A stretch of DNA of 64,000 nt from Rhizobium sp. BK399 (GTDB taxonomy: Bacteria > Pseudomonadota > Alphaproteobacteria > Rhizobiales > Rhizobiaceae): contig NZ_JACIAH010000006.1 in assembly GCF_014194695.1 (NCBI RefSeq), positions 186,001 through 250,000 of the forward strand, in the 5' to 3' direction. Positions 42,040 to 51,124 of the stretch are shown here, piece by piece; position 1 is the first letter of the stretch, and each line of letters opens with the position of its first letter. The notes below the pieces were generated by a model. That model did no database searches, was not told where the DNA came from, and worked only from the letters and a program-made list of their open reading frames with translations. Position numbers and translations under genes: made by a program.

Positions 42040-42669
42040 ATGGACGGCGTAACGGTCATCGATCACCCGCTTGTGCAGCACAAACTCACGATCATGCGGC
42101 GCAAGGAGACATCGACCGGGAGTTTCCGCCGACTCCTGCGTGAAATCTCGACGCTGCTCTGCTACGAAGTGACCCGCGATCTGGAGCTCACGATGGAAAC
42201 CATCGAGACACCGCTGCAGACAATGGAGTCGCCGATCCTCGAAGGCAAGAAGCTTGTCTTCGCCTCGATTTTGCGTGCCGGAAACGGCCTTCTTGAAGGC
42301 ATGCTCGATCTCGTGCCGTCGGCGCGCGTTTCGCATATCGGCGTCTACCGTGACCATGAAACGCTGCAGCCCGTCGAATATTATTTCAAGGCGCCTGAAG
42401 ATATCTCCGAGCGCTTGATCATCGTCGTTGACCCGATGCTTGCCACCGGCAATTCGTCGATCGCCGCGATCGATAAGCTGAAGGAGCGTGGCGCGCATAA
42501 CATTCGCTTCCTCTGCCTTCTGGCCGCACCTGAGGGCATCAAGAACTTCCGCGACGCGCATCCCGACGTGCCGGTCTTCACGGCCTCGATCGACAGCCAC
42601 CTGAACGAGAAGGGTTACATCATGCCTGGTCTCGGCGATGCGGGCGACCGCATGTACGGCACGAAGTAA
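42040..42669 (+). CDS. upp: Uracil phosphoribosyltransferase
   Basis: 209-residue enzyme of exact family length. The PRPP-binding loop is [12 protein letters not shown] and the late uracil-binding region is [13 protein letters not shown]. It makes UMP from uracil and PRPP and thus salvages the base released by nucleoside phosphorylases nearby. AGGAAGGG precedes ATG 42040. It is monocistronic between two hairpins. Confidence 0.96.
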   Translation: MDGVTVIDHPLVQHKLTIMRRKETSTGSFRRLLREISTLLCYEVTRDLELTMETIETPLQTMESPILEGKKLVFASILRAGNGLLEGMLDLVPSARVSHIGVYRDHETLQPVEYYFKAPEDISERLIIVVDPMLATGNSSIAAIDKLKERGAHNIRFLCLLAAPEGIKNFRDAHPDVPVFTASIDSHLNEKGYIMPGLGDAGDRMYGTK

Positions 42670-42703
42670 TTCGCAATTCGTTTACCAAGTTCATTGTTGC
42701 CTG

Positions 42704-42728
42704 TGGCCCGGACAAGTTTGCCGGGCCA
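42704..42728 (+). terminator. Hairpin after upp
   Basis: TGGCCCGG (42704-42711) with CCGGGCCA (42721-42728), 9-nt loop. The tail is only TTGG, so termination is likely but weakly supported. Confidence 0.45.
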
Positions 42729-42830
42729 TTGGCCTTGCTGGCATTAGCAACTTATCAGCAATTATGGCGTAGAACCTGTAAGCATGGCCACGCATGACGC
42801 GGGGTTTATACAGGAAGGATTTCTGTCCCG

Positions 42831-43352
42831 ATGCTCGTGCGTACCGTCATTTTTGCAAGCGTTGCCGCAGTGCTTGCGACGCAAATTCCATCCATCATGG
42901 AAAAGCGCGGCGGCGAAGTGGCTCTTTCGGCCAACTTCGTTACCGGCAGCGCCGATCAGGCGCCTGCCACGGCCGCCGCTGGCGGCACAATGCGGCTTCG
43001 AGCCGACGCCCAAGGGCATTACTCCGGAGACTTCAAGATCAACGGTCGACCGGTGCAGGGTCTGATCGATACGGGCGCAACCTATGTCGCTCTGAACGAG
43101 AGCTTCGCTCGGAGGCTTGGTTATACCGGCAACCAGCTGGATTTTCGCTATTCGGTCGACACCGCCAACGGGCAGACGAAGGCAGCGCATGTGACGCTTG
43201 ATCGGGTGGAAATCGGCGGCATCCGCGTGCGGGAGGTGGAAGCTTTCGTGCTGAAGGATGACGCCCTTACCTCCACGCTCGTTGGCATGAGCTTCCTCAA
43301 GAAGCTTGCTTCCTATTCCGTTGCGGACGGATCGCTCAGCCTGAAGCAATAA
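42831..43352 (+). CDS. Retropepsin-like aspartic protease (clan AA, TIGR02281-like)
   Basis: 173-residue protein with an N-terminal hydrophobic anchor (VRTVIFASVAAVLATQIP) and one retropepsin lobe. The catalytic triad sequence is LIDTGATYVALNE near residue 80 and the flap/second part includes VGMSFLKKL. Such single-lobe proteases work as dimers, probably in the periplasm. It stands alone between upp and a sugar transporter, convergent with the latter. Substrate unknown. Confidence 0.85.
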   Translation: MLVRTVIFASVAAVLATQIPSIMEKRGGEVALSANFVTGSADQAPATAAAGGTMRLRADAQGHYSGDFKINGRPVQGLIDTGATYVALNESFARRLGYTGNQLDFRYSVDTANGQTKAAHVTLDRVEIGGIRVREVEAFVLKDDALTSTLVGMSFLKKLASYSVADGSLSLKQ

Positions 43353-43368
43353 ACGGTGACCTACGGCG

Positions 43369-44160
43369 TCATGACGGATCTGTGTTTCTTGCTTGGTCGG
43401 CGGTCCGCGCACTCTCTCGCGTTCCGGAGACAATGATCTCCAGGACCTCATGCTCGTCCGTGTTCTTGACGTAGCGGTCGCCCACATACTCGCCGCGCTT
43501 GAGAACCATGACGCGATCGCCTACCGCAAAAATGTCGACCAGACGATGCGAGATAATGATCTGGGCAACGCCTTGCTTCTTCAGCTCCAGCATGGTTTCG
43601 AGCAGTCGTTCGGTCGCCATGACGGAAAGGTTGGCGGTCGGCTCGTCGAGAATCACGACTCGCGGTTCAAAAGAGATCGCGCGGGCAATCGCCACGGATT
43701 GCTGGCGGCCGCCCGACAGACTCTCGACCTTCTGATAGACGGAATTCACGTCGACCTTGAGACGCTTCAGTACGCTGTCCGCCTCGGCATACATCTTTCG
43801 CCGGTCGACGAAGGGCCCCCTGAGGGGCCAGCGGCCAAGGAAGATGTTCTGGCCGACATCCATGTTCCCGCAGAGCGCGAAGTCCTGGTAGATCATTTCG
43901 ATTCCTGCTTCCCGACTCTCGTGCGGGCTCTTGAAGTACACCGGCTGTCCGGCAACCAGGATTTCGCCGGCATCGCGCTGGTAGGCGCCGGTCAGGATCT
44001 TCATCAGCGTCGACTTGCCAGCCGAATTGTCGCCAACCAGCCCGAGGATCTCGCCGGGAAAAAGCGCGAGATCGACTTTGCGGAGCGCTTGCACGGCTCC
44101 GAAGGCCTTCTCGATGCCCCGCATTTCCACGATGGGCCGTAGGGGCTCTGCGTCAGCCAT
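43369..44160 (-). CDS. Ribose-type sugar ABC transporter ATP-binding protein
   Basis: 263-residue single-domain ATPase. Walker A is GDNSAGKSTLMK, the signature is SLSGGRQQSVAIAR and Walker B is VVILDEPTANL. It is about half the length of RbsA-type double ATPases, so two copies would be needed per transporter. ATG 44160 overlaps the upstream permease stop by 8 bases; GGAG lies about 9 bases before it. The cluster order is binding protein, fused permease, ATPase. Confidence 0.9.
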   Translation of the reverse strand: MADAEPLRPIVEMRGIEKAFGAVQALRKVDLALFPGEILGLVGDNSAGKSTLMKILTGAYQRDAGEILVAGQPVYFKSPHESREAGIEMIYQDFALCGNMDVGQNIFLGRWPLRGPFVDRRKMYAEADSVLKRLKVDVNSVYQKVESLSGGRQQSVAIARAISFEPRVVILDEPTANLSVMATERLLETMLELKKQGVAQIIISHRLVDIFAVGDRVMVLKRGEYVGDRYVKNTDEHEVLEIIVSGTRESARTADQARNTDPS

Positions 44161-46405
44161 GGATGCGTTCTCCGGTTGGCGCAGCTGTCGCGACACGGGC
44201 CCGCAGTCGCGCGAAGAGATTGGCCTGCCGTACCCATATGTCGATCAGCACGGCGACGATAAGGATGAGCCCGATGAAAACATTGATCCAGTGTTGGGGC
44301 ATGCTGAAGCCCTGGACATTGAGCTGTAGAAGCGCCCGGACGAGCGTGATCACGGCTGCACCTGCAAGCGAGCCGATCATCGTGCCGTAACCGCCAAAGA
44401 TCGATCCACCGCCGATGATGACGGAGGCAATGGCGTCAAGCTCTCGGAATTGGCCGGCAACCGGGTTGAAGCTACGGAAGTAAGCGACGTTGATGATCCC
44501 GGCCATGGTGGAGCAGAGCGCTGCCAGCATCAGGGAGAGGAAGCGCACGCGGTTGGTGTTGATGCCGGCATAGGCGGCTGCGCGGACGTTGCCACCGGCA
44601 GCGCAGACCTTCAGTCCGAATGGTGTGTAGGCAAGTATGACGCCGGCGACGAGAGCGACGAGAAACATGAAGATCGTCTGGACACTGACGACCTCTGCCA
44701 CCGCGCGAACGATTCCCGACGGCAGCGAAAAGCCGAAATGCAGGAGAACGTCGTTCACCTTGCGGCCAAGCAGGTTGTAGCCCTCCGGCCAGCCGGTCAG
44801 CTGCTGGCCTGCCACGAACCAGGCGGCAAGACCGCGGGCAATGTAGAACATGCCGAGTGTGGCGATGAACGCGGGCAGCTTGAAGCCGACCGTGACGACG
44901 GCGTTGACGAGGCCGGCAGCCGTCCCCGCCAGCAGACCCATCGCCACGGCTGTAAACGGATCGGCGCCCAGTACCTTCAGGAAATAGGCGGCGGTGCTGC
45001 CGGCAAGCGCAAGCACGGCGCCCACGGAGAGATCGATATCCCCGGCTGCAATGACGTAGGTGAGCCCGACGGTAATGAGTGCAAGTTCGGTATAGTTGAG
45101 CAGGATCGCGAAGGTGTTGGGCAAGTTCCACCAGTAGTCCGGCCTCAGCGCCAAGCCGGTCAGCCAGAGCACCACAGTCAGGATGATGGCCAGCGCGTCA
45201 CGGCGCGCGAGGAACTTGCCGAGCCCCGTGGCCGAGAGAGCCATGTCGGTCGCCATCGCTCCTTTGGTCTGAACGCCTTCCAGTGCCACGCCGCCGGTTT
45301 CGTAGGCCGGCGGCGGCGGTCGACCGCGGAGCCAGGCCCAAAACCGAGTCGCGATCTGACGTCGAATGAGGAAGGGCTCGATAAGCACCGCCGTGACAAG
45401 GAGCAGGCCCAGGAAAACCAATACGGCCCCGGCGGGTAAGGTAAACCTCGCGCCGACGGCAACATTCTCGCCATCGATAACGACCGTGCGCGTGATCGGC
45501 CAGCCTTCACGCAACACCTTGTCGATCAACACAACGACTGCGGCGCCGAGGCAAGACCCGAATACCCGCCCACGCCCGCCGAGGATCGATGCGCCGCCAA
45601 TGACGACCGAAGCGATAACGGTCAGTTCCCAGCTGACGCCGTAGAGGGGGGTGACACCCTTGTCCTGCGCCGCTGCCAGGAGCGCGGAAAGCGTCGCGCA
45701 AAGTGATGAGAGTAGGTAAGCGCGAATTCGCACCCACCGCGTGTTGATGCCGGCATAGGCCGCAGCCTGCTCGTTGCCGCCGGTCGCGAAGGTCTCATAG
45801 CCCCACCGGGTTTTAGCGAGCACATAGGCACCGACGACGGCGACGAGGAGGAAGACTGCGATCTGGTTGTTGAAACCGAGAGTATTTATCTCTCCGAGAC
45901 GGAAGAAGAGCGGGTAGTCTTTCGCCTTGCTGGAATAGTAGATCGCCTGACCGTGCGTAAGCGCGAGAACGAAGCCGCGACCGATGAAAAGCATGGTCAG
46001 CGTTGCGATGAAGGCCGGCACTCTCAGGATCGTTACAAGGATGCCGTTGAGGAGGCCAATCACGGTACCGAGCAGCAAGCAGAAGATTGCGCACTCGATG
46101 ACACCGAAATCGAGAGCATCAGACGCAAAGAGCCTGGCAAAAACCACGGCGATGAGGCCGTAGGTGGAACCGACCGAAAGATCGAGATCCTTGTTGGCGA
46201 TAACAAAGGTCATTCCAACGGCGATGATCCCGACACGGGATGTATCGCGCAGCAGCGCCAGGAGGGCTTCCGCAGACCCAAAAAAAGCCGGATTAACAAG
46301 AGCTCCACCGAGATAGAGCAGGGCGAGAAAGATCAGCAGCCCCGCCTCCCAGCCGCCGACGAGCTGAGGTGGCGCACGGCCTAGCGATGTCGTCGTGGGC
46401 GCCAT
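44153..46405 (-). CDS. Fused double permease of a ribose-type ABC transporter
   Basis: 750-residue inner-membrane protein holding two complete RbsC-like permease domains in one chain. The first covers about residues 15-335 with FVIANKDLDLSVGSTYGL; a linker of about 70 residues (with RGRPPPPAYETG) joins it to the second, about residues 400-735, with YVIAAGDIDLSVGAVLAL. Each half has the AAYAGINT loop that contacts the ATPase. Start ATG 46405 follows GGTGGATACC; GTG 46414 is an alternative. Together with the single-domain ATPase this gives a 1:2 subunit ratio rather than the usual homodimeric permease with double ATPase. Confidence 0.9.
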   Translation of the reverse strand: MAPTTTSLGRAPPQLVGGWEAGLLIFLALLYLGGALVNPAFFGSAEALLALLRDTSRVGIIAVGMTFVIANKDLDLSVGSTYGLIAVVFARLFASDALDFGVIECAIFCLLLGTVIGLLNGILVTILRVPAFIATLTMLFIGRGFVLALTHGQAIYYSSKAKDYPLFFRLGEINTLGFNNQIAVFLLVAVVGAYVLAKTRWGYETFATGGNEQAAAYAGINTRWVRIRAYLLSSLCATLSALLAAAQDKGVTPLYGVSWELTVIASVVIGGASILGGRGRVFGSCLGAAVVVLIDKVLREGWPITRTVVIDGENVAVGARFTLPAGAVLVFLGLLLVTAVLIEPFLIRRQIATRFWAWLRGRPPPPAYETGGVALEGVQTKGAMATDMALSATGLGKFLARRDALAIILTVVLWLTGLALRPDYWWNLPNTFAILLNYTELALITVGLTYVIAAGDIDLSVGAVLALAGSTAAYFLKVLGADPFTAVAMGLLAGTAAGLVNAVVTVGFKLPAFIATLGMFYIARGLAAWFVAGQQLTGWPEGYNLLGRKVNDVLLHFGFSLPSGIVRAVAEVVSVQTIFMFLVALVAGVILAYTPFGLKVCAAGGNVRAAAYAGINTNRVRFLSLMLAALCSTMAGIINVAYFRSFNPVAGQFRELDAIASVIIGGGSIFGGYGTMIGSLAGAAVITLVRALLQLNVQGFSMPQHWINVFIGLILIVAVLIDIWVRQANLFARLRARVATAAPTGERIHG

Positions 46406-46485
46406 GGTATCCACCGATCAACCTTGCCGTCGCGATGCTGGGGGATTTTGCATCCCCCGCATCGATTTCCAGGCGTTCAGAATGG

Positions 46486-47568
46486 CTAGTTCTCGAAGCG
46501 CTTGCCGACTTTGGCGACGTTATCCTTCGTCACCAATTGGGCACGCGTGTCCAGGTTGGCGGCGGAAATGCCGCGATCGATCTGGAGGTAAAGCTGCATG
46601 ACGGGCCAGAAGCCCTGCAGGAAGGGTTGCTGTCCCAGCGAGCCAGTGAGATTTCCAGCCGCGATCCCCTCTTGCTGTGCCGGGCCGAGATCGAAACCAA
46701 AGGCGCAGAACTTGCCGGTCTTCCCCATCTGTGCGACCGCCTTCACGAGCGGCGGCGTGAAGACATTGTTGGCTGTAAACGCACCGACTGCGTCACCACG
46801 CGACTCAAATAGCGAAACAAGCGCGTTGACGGGGTCGTTCGGATTCGTGTCGATGCCAACATTCTCCGGCCCGGCATCCACCTTGAACGCGTCAAGCTTG
46901 CCGGCATCCTTCAGCGTCTTGACGATTGCGTTGAAGGCGGCGGTCACGCGATTATTGACCTCGATGTTGCCCATCGCGGTCGACGACGGCAGGAGAATCG
47001 AGCCGCTGGTCGCGCCGCTATCAAGCACGCACTTGGCAAGCGCCTCGCCTCCGATGGCTGCGGCTGACGCGTCCTGGCCGGTATGGCTTATGCCACTGCG
47101 GTTCAAGATGGTTGCGTCGAACGAGTTGGTTGTGGCGATGGGAATGCCGGCCTTCTCGGCGGCCTTGACGATGTCGTTGTAGGCACCGACTTGCGGCGTC
47201 GTCATGATGATGCCGTCGATTGTCGGGTCCTGGACAATCTGGTTCAGGATCTCGATTTCGCGCGCCGGATCGTCAACTGGTGATTCCGAGCCGAGTAACA
47301 GGATCTTGGCACCGATCATGTTGCCGGCAACGGTTGCGCCGACGTAAACGGGGTCAAAAAAGCCATTGCCTGCCGTATGCGTCACAATCGCGAAGGTCAA
47401 ATGACCGTCAGCCGAATGAAAATCTTTCGTGCCGGACGCTTCCTTGGCGGCCTCGACAAAATCATAGCCGCCTACCGCTTTCTCAACGCCGCCCGACTGC
47501 GCAAATGCATGTGTAACGCCCAGCGACAGTACCGCAGCCGACGCTGCGTACAGCAAAGTCCGCCTCAT
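46486..47568 (-). CDS. Sugar ABC transporter substrate-binding protein (RbsB-like)
   Basis: 360-residue periplasmic binding protein with a signal peptide ending near HAFA (residue 23). The fold shows GILMTTPQVGAYNDIVKAAE-like features (IIMTTPQVGAYND) and NRSGISHTGQDASAA typical of ribose/rhamnose-type binders. GGAGG lies 8-9 bases before ATG 47568. It leads the three-gene importer. The sugar is not determined; pentose is plausible because nucleoside catabolism genes flank it. Confidence 0.88.
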   Translation of the reverse strand: MRRTLLYAASAAVLSLGVTHAFAQSGGVEKAVGGYDFVEAAKEASGTKDFHSADGHLTFAIVTHTAGNGFFDPVYVGATVAGNMIGAKILLLGSESPVDDPAREIEILNQIVQDPTIDGIIMTTPQVGAYNDIVKAAEKAGIPIATTNSFDATILNRSGISHTGQDASAAAIGGEALAKCVLDSGATSGSILLPSSTAMGNIEVNNRVTAAFNAIVKTLKDAGKLDAFKVDAGPENVGIDTNPNDPVNALVSLFESRGDAVGAFTANNVFTPPLVKAVAQMGKTGKFCAFGFDLGPAQQEGIAAGNLTGSLGQQPFLQGFWPVMQLYLQIDRGISAANLDTRAQLVTKDNVAKVGKRFEN

Positions 47569-47836
47569 GATTAGTCCTCCCTTGAGCCGAGGGAGAAAGT
47601 CGTTCGGGCGCAAATTATGGAGAGTGAAGGCCCGAGGGCTTCCTCCCATGCGCTAATATTCTGCGCAATTTCAATGCAAGTAAACGGCGAACTCATCGTA
47701 AGGGCGAATTTATACGCCGCATAAGCATCTCATGGTTGCTTTGCTGGAAAATAGCCGCCGAAGTCGTGTTTCAGGCTTCCGAAAAGGGCGTAGCGCGCCA
47801 GTCGTGCCTCCTGTTCCGCAGTTGAGTGCGTCCGCC
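47569..47836. other. Promoter region of the sugar importer
   Basis: 268 bases between the importer's first gene and the end of deoA. No additional gene is supported. I see no strong inverted repeat that could be named an operator. Confidence 0.4.
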
Positions 47837-49156
47837 TCAGGCAATAGCCGCAATGCGCTCGCAAACGACATCAGGGATGGCGGGATGACGCTCGCCGATC
47901 CTGTAGTTGGCAGCCAGCGCGGCGACTGACGCGTCTGCGGCATCCTCGTTGGCTGCATGTACCAGCGCAATCGGATCGCCCTGTTCGACACGGGTGCCAA
48001 GCGGCAAAATGTCGGATACACCGACCCGGTGATCGATCCTGTCCTCGGGATGCCGTCGTCCGCCCCCGAGGTCGACGACGGTCATGCCGATCTCACGAAC
48101 GTCGCAGCCGGAGAGCCAACCGGATTGAGTCGCGAGAACCGCCTTGGTTACCGGCGCGTGGACAAGGTATTTGTCCGACTCTTCCAGGAGGTCTGAGGGG
48201 CCGCCGAGCAGGCGCACCATGCGGGCAAAGCATTCGGCGGCCCTACCCGACGAAACGGCGTCAGCGGCTCGCGTTTCGCCATCCTGCACTGAGGAGGCCA
48301 CGCCTGATTCCATCAGCATCTCGGCCGCAAACGCCAGAACGGCAGCCTCCAGCCGGGTGTTCTTCTTCCTGCCTGCCAGAAAATCCAGGCAGTTGCGGAT
48401 CTCCACGGCGTTTCCTGCCGCATCCGCCAACGGCTGGTTCATGTCGGTGATCAGCGCCGACGTCCGCACCCCCGCGCTGTTGGCGACATCGACGAGCGCG
48501 CGTGCCAGCATCTCTGCGTCTTTCGGCTCGGCCATGAAGGCGCCGGTGCCGACCTTGACGTCGAGCACCAAGGTCTGCAGTCCGGCCGCGAGCTTCTTTG
48601 AAAGGATTGAGGCAGTGATGAGAGGGATCGAGTCGACCGTCGCCGTCACATCCCTGATGGCATAGAGCTTGCCATCGGCGGGAGCAAGCGCGCCAGTCTG
48701 ACCGATGATGGCGCAGCCGACATCCTTCACGACCTTGCGGAAAACCGTTGCATCAGGCGTGATGGTGTAGCCGGGAATGCTCTCGAGCTTGTCCAGGGTG
48801 CCGCCGGTGTGGCCGAGGCCACGACCCGATATCATCGGGACGGCCAGGCCGCATGCGGCCGCGATCGGCGCCAGCATCAGCGAAACATTGTCGCCGACGC
48901 CGCCTGTCGAGTGCTTGTCGGCGATCGGCCGGTCGATGTCTGTCCAGCTCAGCGTGTCGCCCGAACGCGCCATGGCCAGCGTCAGCGCCACCACCTCCTC
49001 GCGCGACATGCCCCTGAACCAGACCGCCATGGCGAAGGCGCCGATCTGCCCCTCGGAGAGCTGACCGGAAGCAAGCGCGGCGATGAACGATTGGATGTCT
49101 TCTGTGGAAAGCGTTCCGCCGTTTCGCTTCTGGCGGATGATCTCCTGAGGGATCAT
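47837..49156 (-). CDS. deoA: Thymidine phosphorylase
   Basis: 439-residue enzyme, family length about 440. The anion-binding motif KHSTGGVGDNVS is present near residue 82 and GRGLGHTGGTLDKLES follows. It phosphorolyses thymidine and deoxyuridine to base plus deoxyribose 1-phosphate. ATG 49156 follows the deoC stop by one base. It is the last gene of the nucleoside operon. Confidence 0.95.
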   Translation of the reverse strand: MIPQEIIRQKRNGGTLSTEDIQSFIAALASGQLSEGQIGAFAMAVWFRGMSREEVVALTLAMARSGDTLSWTDIDRPIADKHSTGGVGDNVSLMLAPIAAACGLAVPMISGRGLGHTGGTLDKLESIPGYTITPDATVFRKVVKDVGCAIIGQTGALAPADGKLYAIRDVTATVDSIPLITASILSKKLAAGLQTLVLDVKVGTGAFMAEPKDAEMLARALVDVANSAGVRTSALITDMNQPLADAAGNAVEIRNCLDFLAGRKKNTRLEAAVLAFAAEMLMESGVASSVQDGETRAADAVSSGRAAECFARMVRLLGGPSDLLEESDKYLVHAPVTKAVLATQSGWLSGCDVREIGMTVVDLGGGRRHPEDRIDHRVGVSDILPLGTRVEQGDPIALVHAANEDAADASVAALAANYRIGERHPAIPDVVCERIAAIA

Positions 49157-49157
49157 T

Positions 49158-49934
49158 TCAATAGCTCGATGCAGCGGCAGGCGCGGACTGCGTGCCGCTG
49201 AGAACGGCAAGAATGTCGTCGAGCAGTCCGGATGCGCCAAAACGGAAGGTGGATGGCATCGGCCAATCGGGTGCCAGGATCGTTTCTGCGAGGCTCAGAT
49301 AGAGCGCCGCGTCGGCCACCGACCCGATACCACCCGCCGGTTTGAAGCCGACCTTTCGACCACTTTGGCGAATGACCCGAAGCATGATGTCAGCTGCTTC
49401 GAGCGTCGCATTGACGGCGACCTTGCCGGTCGACGTCTTGATGAAGTCGGCACCCGCGTCGACGGCGAGTTCGGCGGCGCGACGGATCAGCGCCGCATCC
49501 TTGATTTCGCCGGTTTCGAGAATGACCTTCAGCAGGATCGGATCCTTGCACTCGGCGCGGATGGCCGTCACCATGTCGGTAACGGCCTTGCCGCTACCCG
49601 TCATGAACTTGCGATAGGGAATGACGAGGTCGATTTCATCGGCGCCGTCGGCAATCGCCTCGCGCGTTTCGGCGGCAACGTCGGCGATTTCCATTTCGCC
49701 CGATGGGAAGTTGACCACGGTTGCGATCCGCACCGGATGAGCGGTGCCGAGTTGGGCGCGTGCGCGGGCAACGAAGCGCGGCCAAATGCAGATCGCTGCC
49801 GTGTTGCCATAAGGGGTCTGCGCCCGGGCGCACAGCGCGTCGATCTGAGCCTCGGTGCAATCATCCTTGAGGTTGGTGAGATCGAGGAGAGAGAGGGCGA
49901 CAGCGGCGGTCTCCTTGCTGGAATGAGTGGTCAT
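49158..49934 (-). CDS. deoC: Deoxyribose-phosphate aldolase
   Basis: 258-residue class I aldolase. The Schiff-base lysine is in ADFIKTSTGKVAVNATLE, and a second conserved lysine lies in LLKVILETG. It splits deoxyribose 5-phosphate into acetaldehyde and glyceraldehyde 3-phosphate. It overlaps punA by four bases (ATGA) and is followed by deoA after one base. Confidence 0.95.
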   Translation of the reverse strand: MTTHSSKETAAVALSLLDLTNLKDDCTEAQIDALCARAQTPYGNTAAICIWPRFVARARAQLGTAHPVRIATVVNFPSGEMEIADVAAETREAIADGADEIDLVIPYRKFMTGSGKAVTDMVTAIRAECKDPILLKVILETGEIKDAALIRRAAELAVDAGADFIKTSTGKVAVNATLEAADIMLRVIRQSGRKVGFKPAGGIGSVADAALYLSLAETILAPDWPMPSTFRFGASGLLDDILAVLSGTQSAPAAASSY

Positions 49935-50734
49935 TGTTCGCTTTCTCCTGCAATCATCTCTCTTAGGATGGCGGCGAGGCGGGAGCCGCCGATCGGAGCC
50001 ATATCCTTGGTCTCCTCATGGCTCAGTTCACCACCGGTCATGCCCGCTCCATAGTTGGTGATTACCGACGCCGCTGCAACCCTTAAGCCCAGCATTCGCG
50101 CGATAATGACCTCCGGCACGGTCGACATCCCAACCGCATCCGCGCCGAGGATACGGGCCATGCGGATTTCAGCCGGTGTCTCGAAGCTTGGGCCGGAAAA
50201 CCACATGTAGACGCCCTGTGCCAAGGGGATGCCGAGTTTCTCGGCGGCCTTGCGCATCTTGTCGGCAAGGCTGGCATCATAGGCGCTCGTCATGCCGACA
50301 AAACGGCGATCGCTTTCCTCGCCGATCAGCGGGTTCATGCCAGAATAGTTGATGTGATCGCTAATCTGCATGACCGAACCGGGCGGCATGTCGTCTTGTA
50401 GCGATCCCGCGGAATTGGTCAGGATCAGGGTCTCGATGCCAAGACCCTTGAGAACTTCGATGGGCAGCCTCATCGCGCCGGCATCGCCCTTCTCATAGAA
50501 GTGCACGCGACCGGACAGCATGACAACCGGCACACCGCCAAGCGAACCGGCAACCACTTCTCCGGCATGACCCGAAACCGCGCTGACCGGGAAGCCCGGC
50601 AAGTCGCGGTATGGAATCCGTTGCGCGTCCGTCACCTCGCCGACAAGCGAACCGAGACCGGAGCCAAGCACGATACCGTAGCGCGGCGAAAGGCCGCCGA
50701 GCCTTCCGGCAAGCACGTCGAGCGCGCCGCTCAT
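49931..50734 (-). CDS. punA: Purine nucleoside phosphorylase
   Basis: 267-residue trimeric-type PNP. The phosphate site motif VLGSGLGSL and VSGHAGEVVAGSLGG, the base-site segment LTNSAGSLQDDMPPGS and the MSTVPEVIIARMLGL stretch are all present. It phosphorolyses inosine and guanosine. Start and stop overlap neighbours by four bases on each side, which implies tight coupling. Confidence 0.95.
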   Translation of the reverse strand: MSGALDVLAGRLGGLSPRYGIVLGSGLGSLVGEVTDAQRIPYRDLPGFPVSAVSGHAGEVVAGSLGGVPVVMLSGRVHFYEKGDAGAMRLPIEVLKGLGIETLILTNSAGSLQDDMPPGSVMQISDHINYSGMNPLIGEESDRRFVGMTSAYDASLADKMRKAAEKLGIPLAQGVYMWFSGPSFETPAEIRMARILGADAVGMSTVPEVIIARMLGLRVAAASVITNYGAGMTGGELSHEETKDMAPIGGSRLAAILREMIAGESEQ

Positions 50735-51120
50735 CCGAGTTCAGTCTCGAAGCTGAACGGCAGAAGTTCGTCCATGGTCATCGTCCTCTGCACGCCGACC
50801 TCATCGCAGAGGTAGATCTTCGTGTCCTTGGAGGCGAACTCCGAGATCTTCTGCCGACAGCCGCCGCAGGGTGGGCAAAGCGGCAGCTTTTCGGCGATGA
50901 CAGCCATTTCGACGATCTTCTTCGCGCCGCCCATGATCATGGCGCTGATGGCCGTCGGTTCCGCGCACCAACCTTGAGGGAAAGACAAGTTCTCGATGTT
51001 GGCGCCGGTATAGACCTTTCCGTCCTCAGCGCGAATAGCCGCGCCGACCGGGAACTTCGAATAGGGAGCATGAGCGAAAGCCATGGCGCCGCGAGCGGCC
51101 TCGAAAAGATCGTGGGACAT
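50731..51120 (-). CDS. cdd: Cytidine deaminase
   Basis: 129-residue homotetramer-type enzyme. The zinc site is formed by Cys in GWCAEPTAI and two Cys in PPCGGCRQ; the glutamate of CAE is the proton carrier. ATG 51120 fits the family N-terminus SHDLFEAARGAMAFAHAPYS. It overlaps punA by four bases and starts 4 bases after the end of the transporter permease gene. It supplies uridine from cytidine. Confidence 0.94.
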   Translation of the reverse strand: MSHDLFEAARGAMAFAHAPYSKFPVGAAIRAEDGKVYTGANIENLSFPQGWCAEPTAISAMIMGGAKKIVEMAVIAEKLPLCPPCGGCRQKISEFASKDTKIYLCDEVGVQRTMTMDELLPFSFETELG

Positions 51121-51124
51121 GTTC

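Noticed and set aside
44450..45439. 329-codon plus-strand frame inside the fused permease
   Set aside because: It is antisense of membrane-helix coding sequence and gives an implausible charged low-complexity protein.
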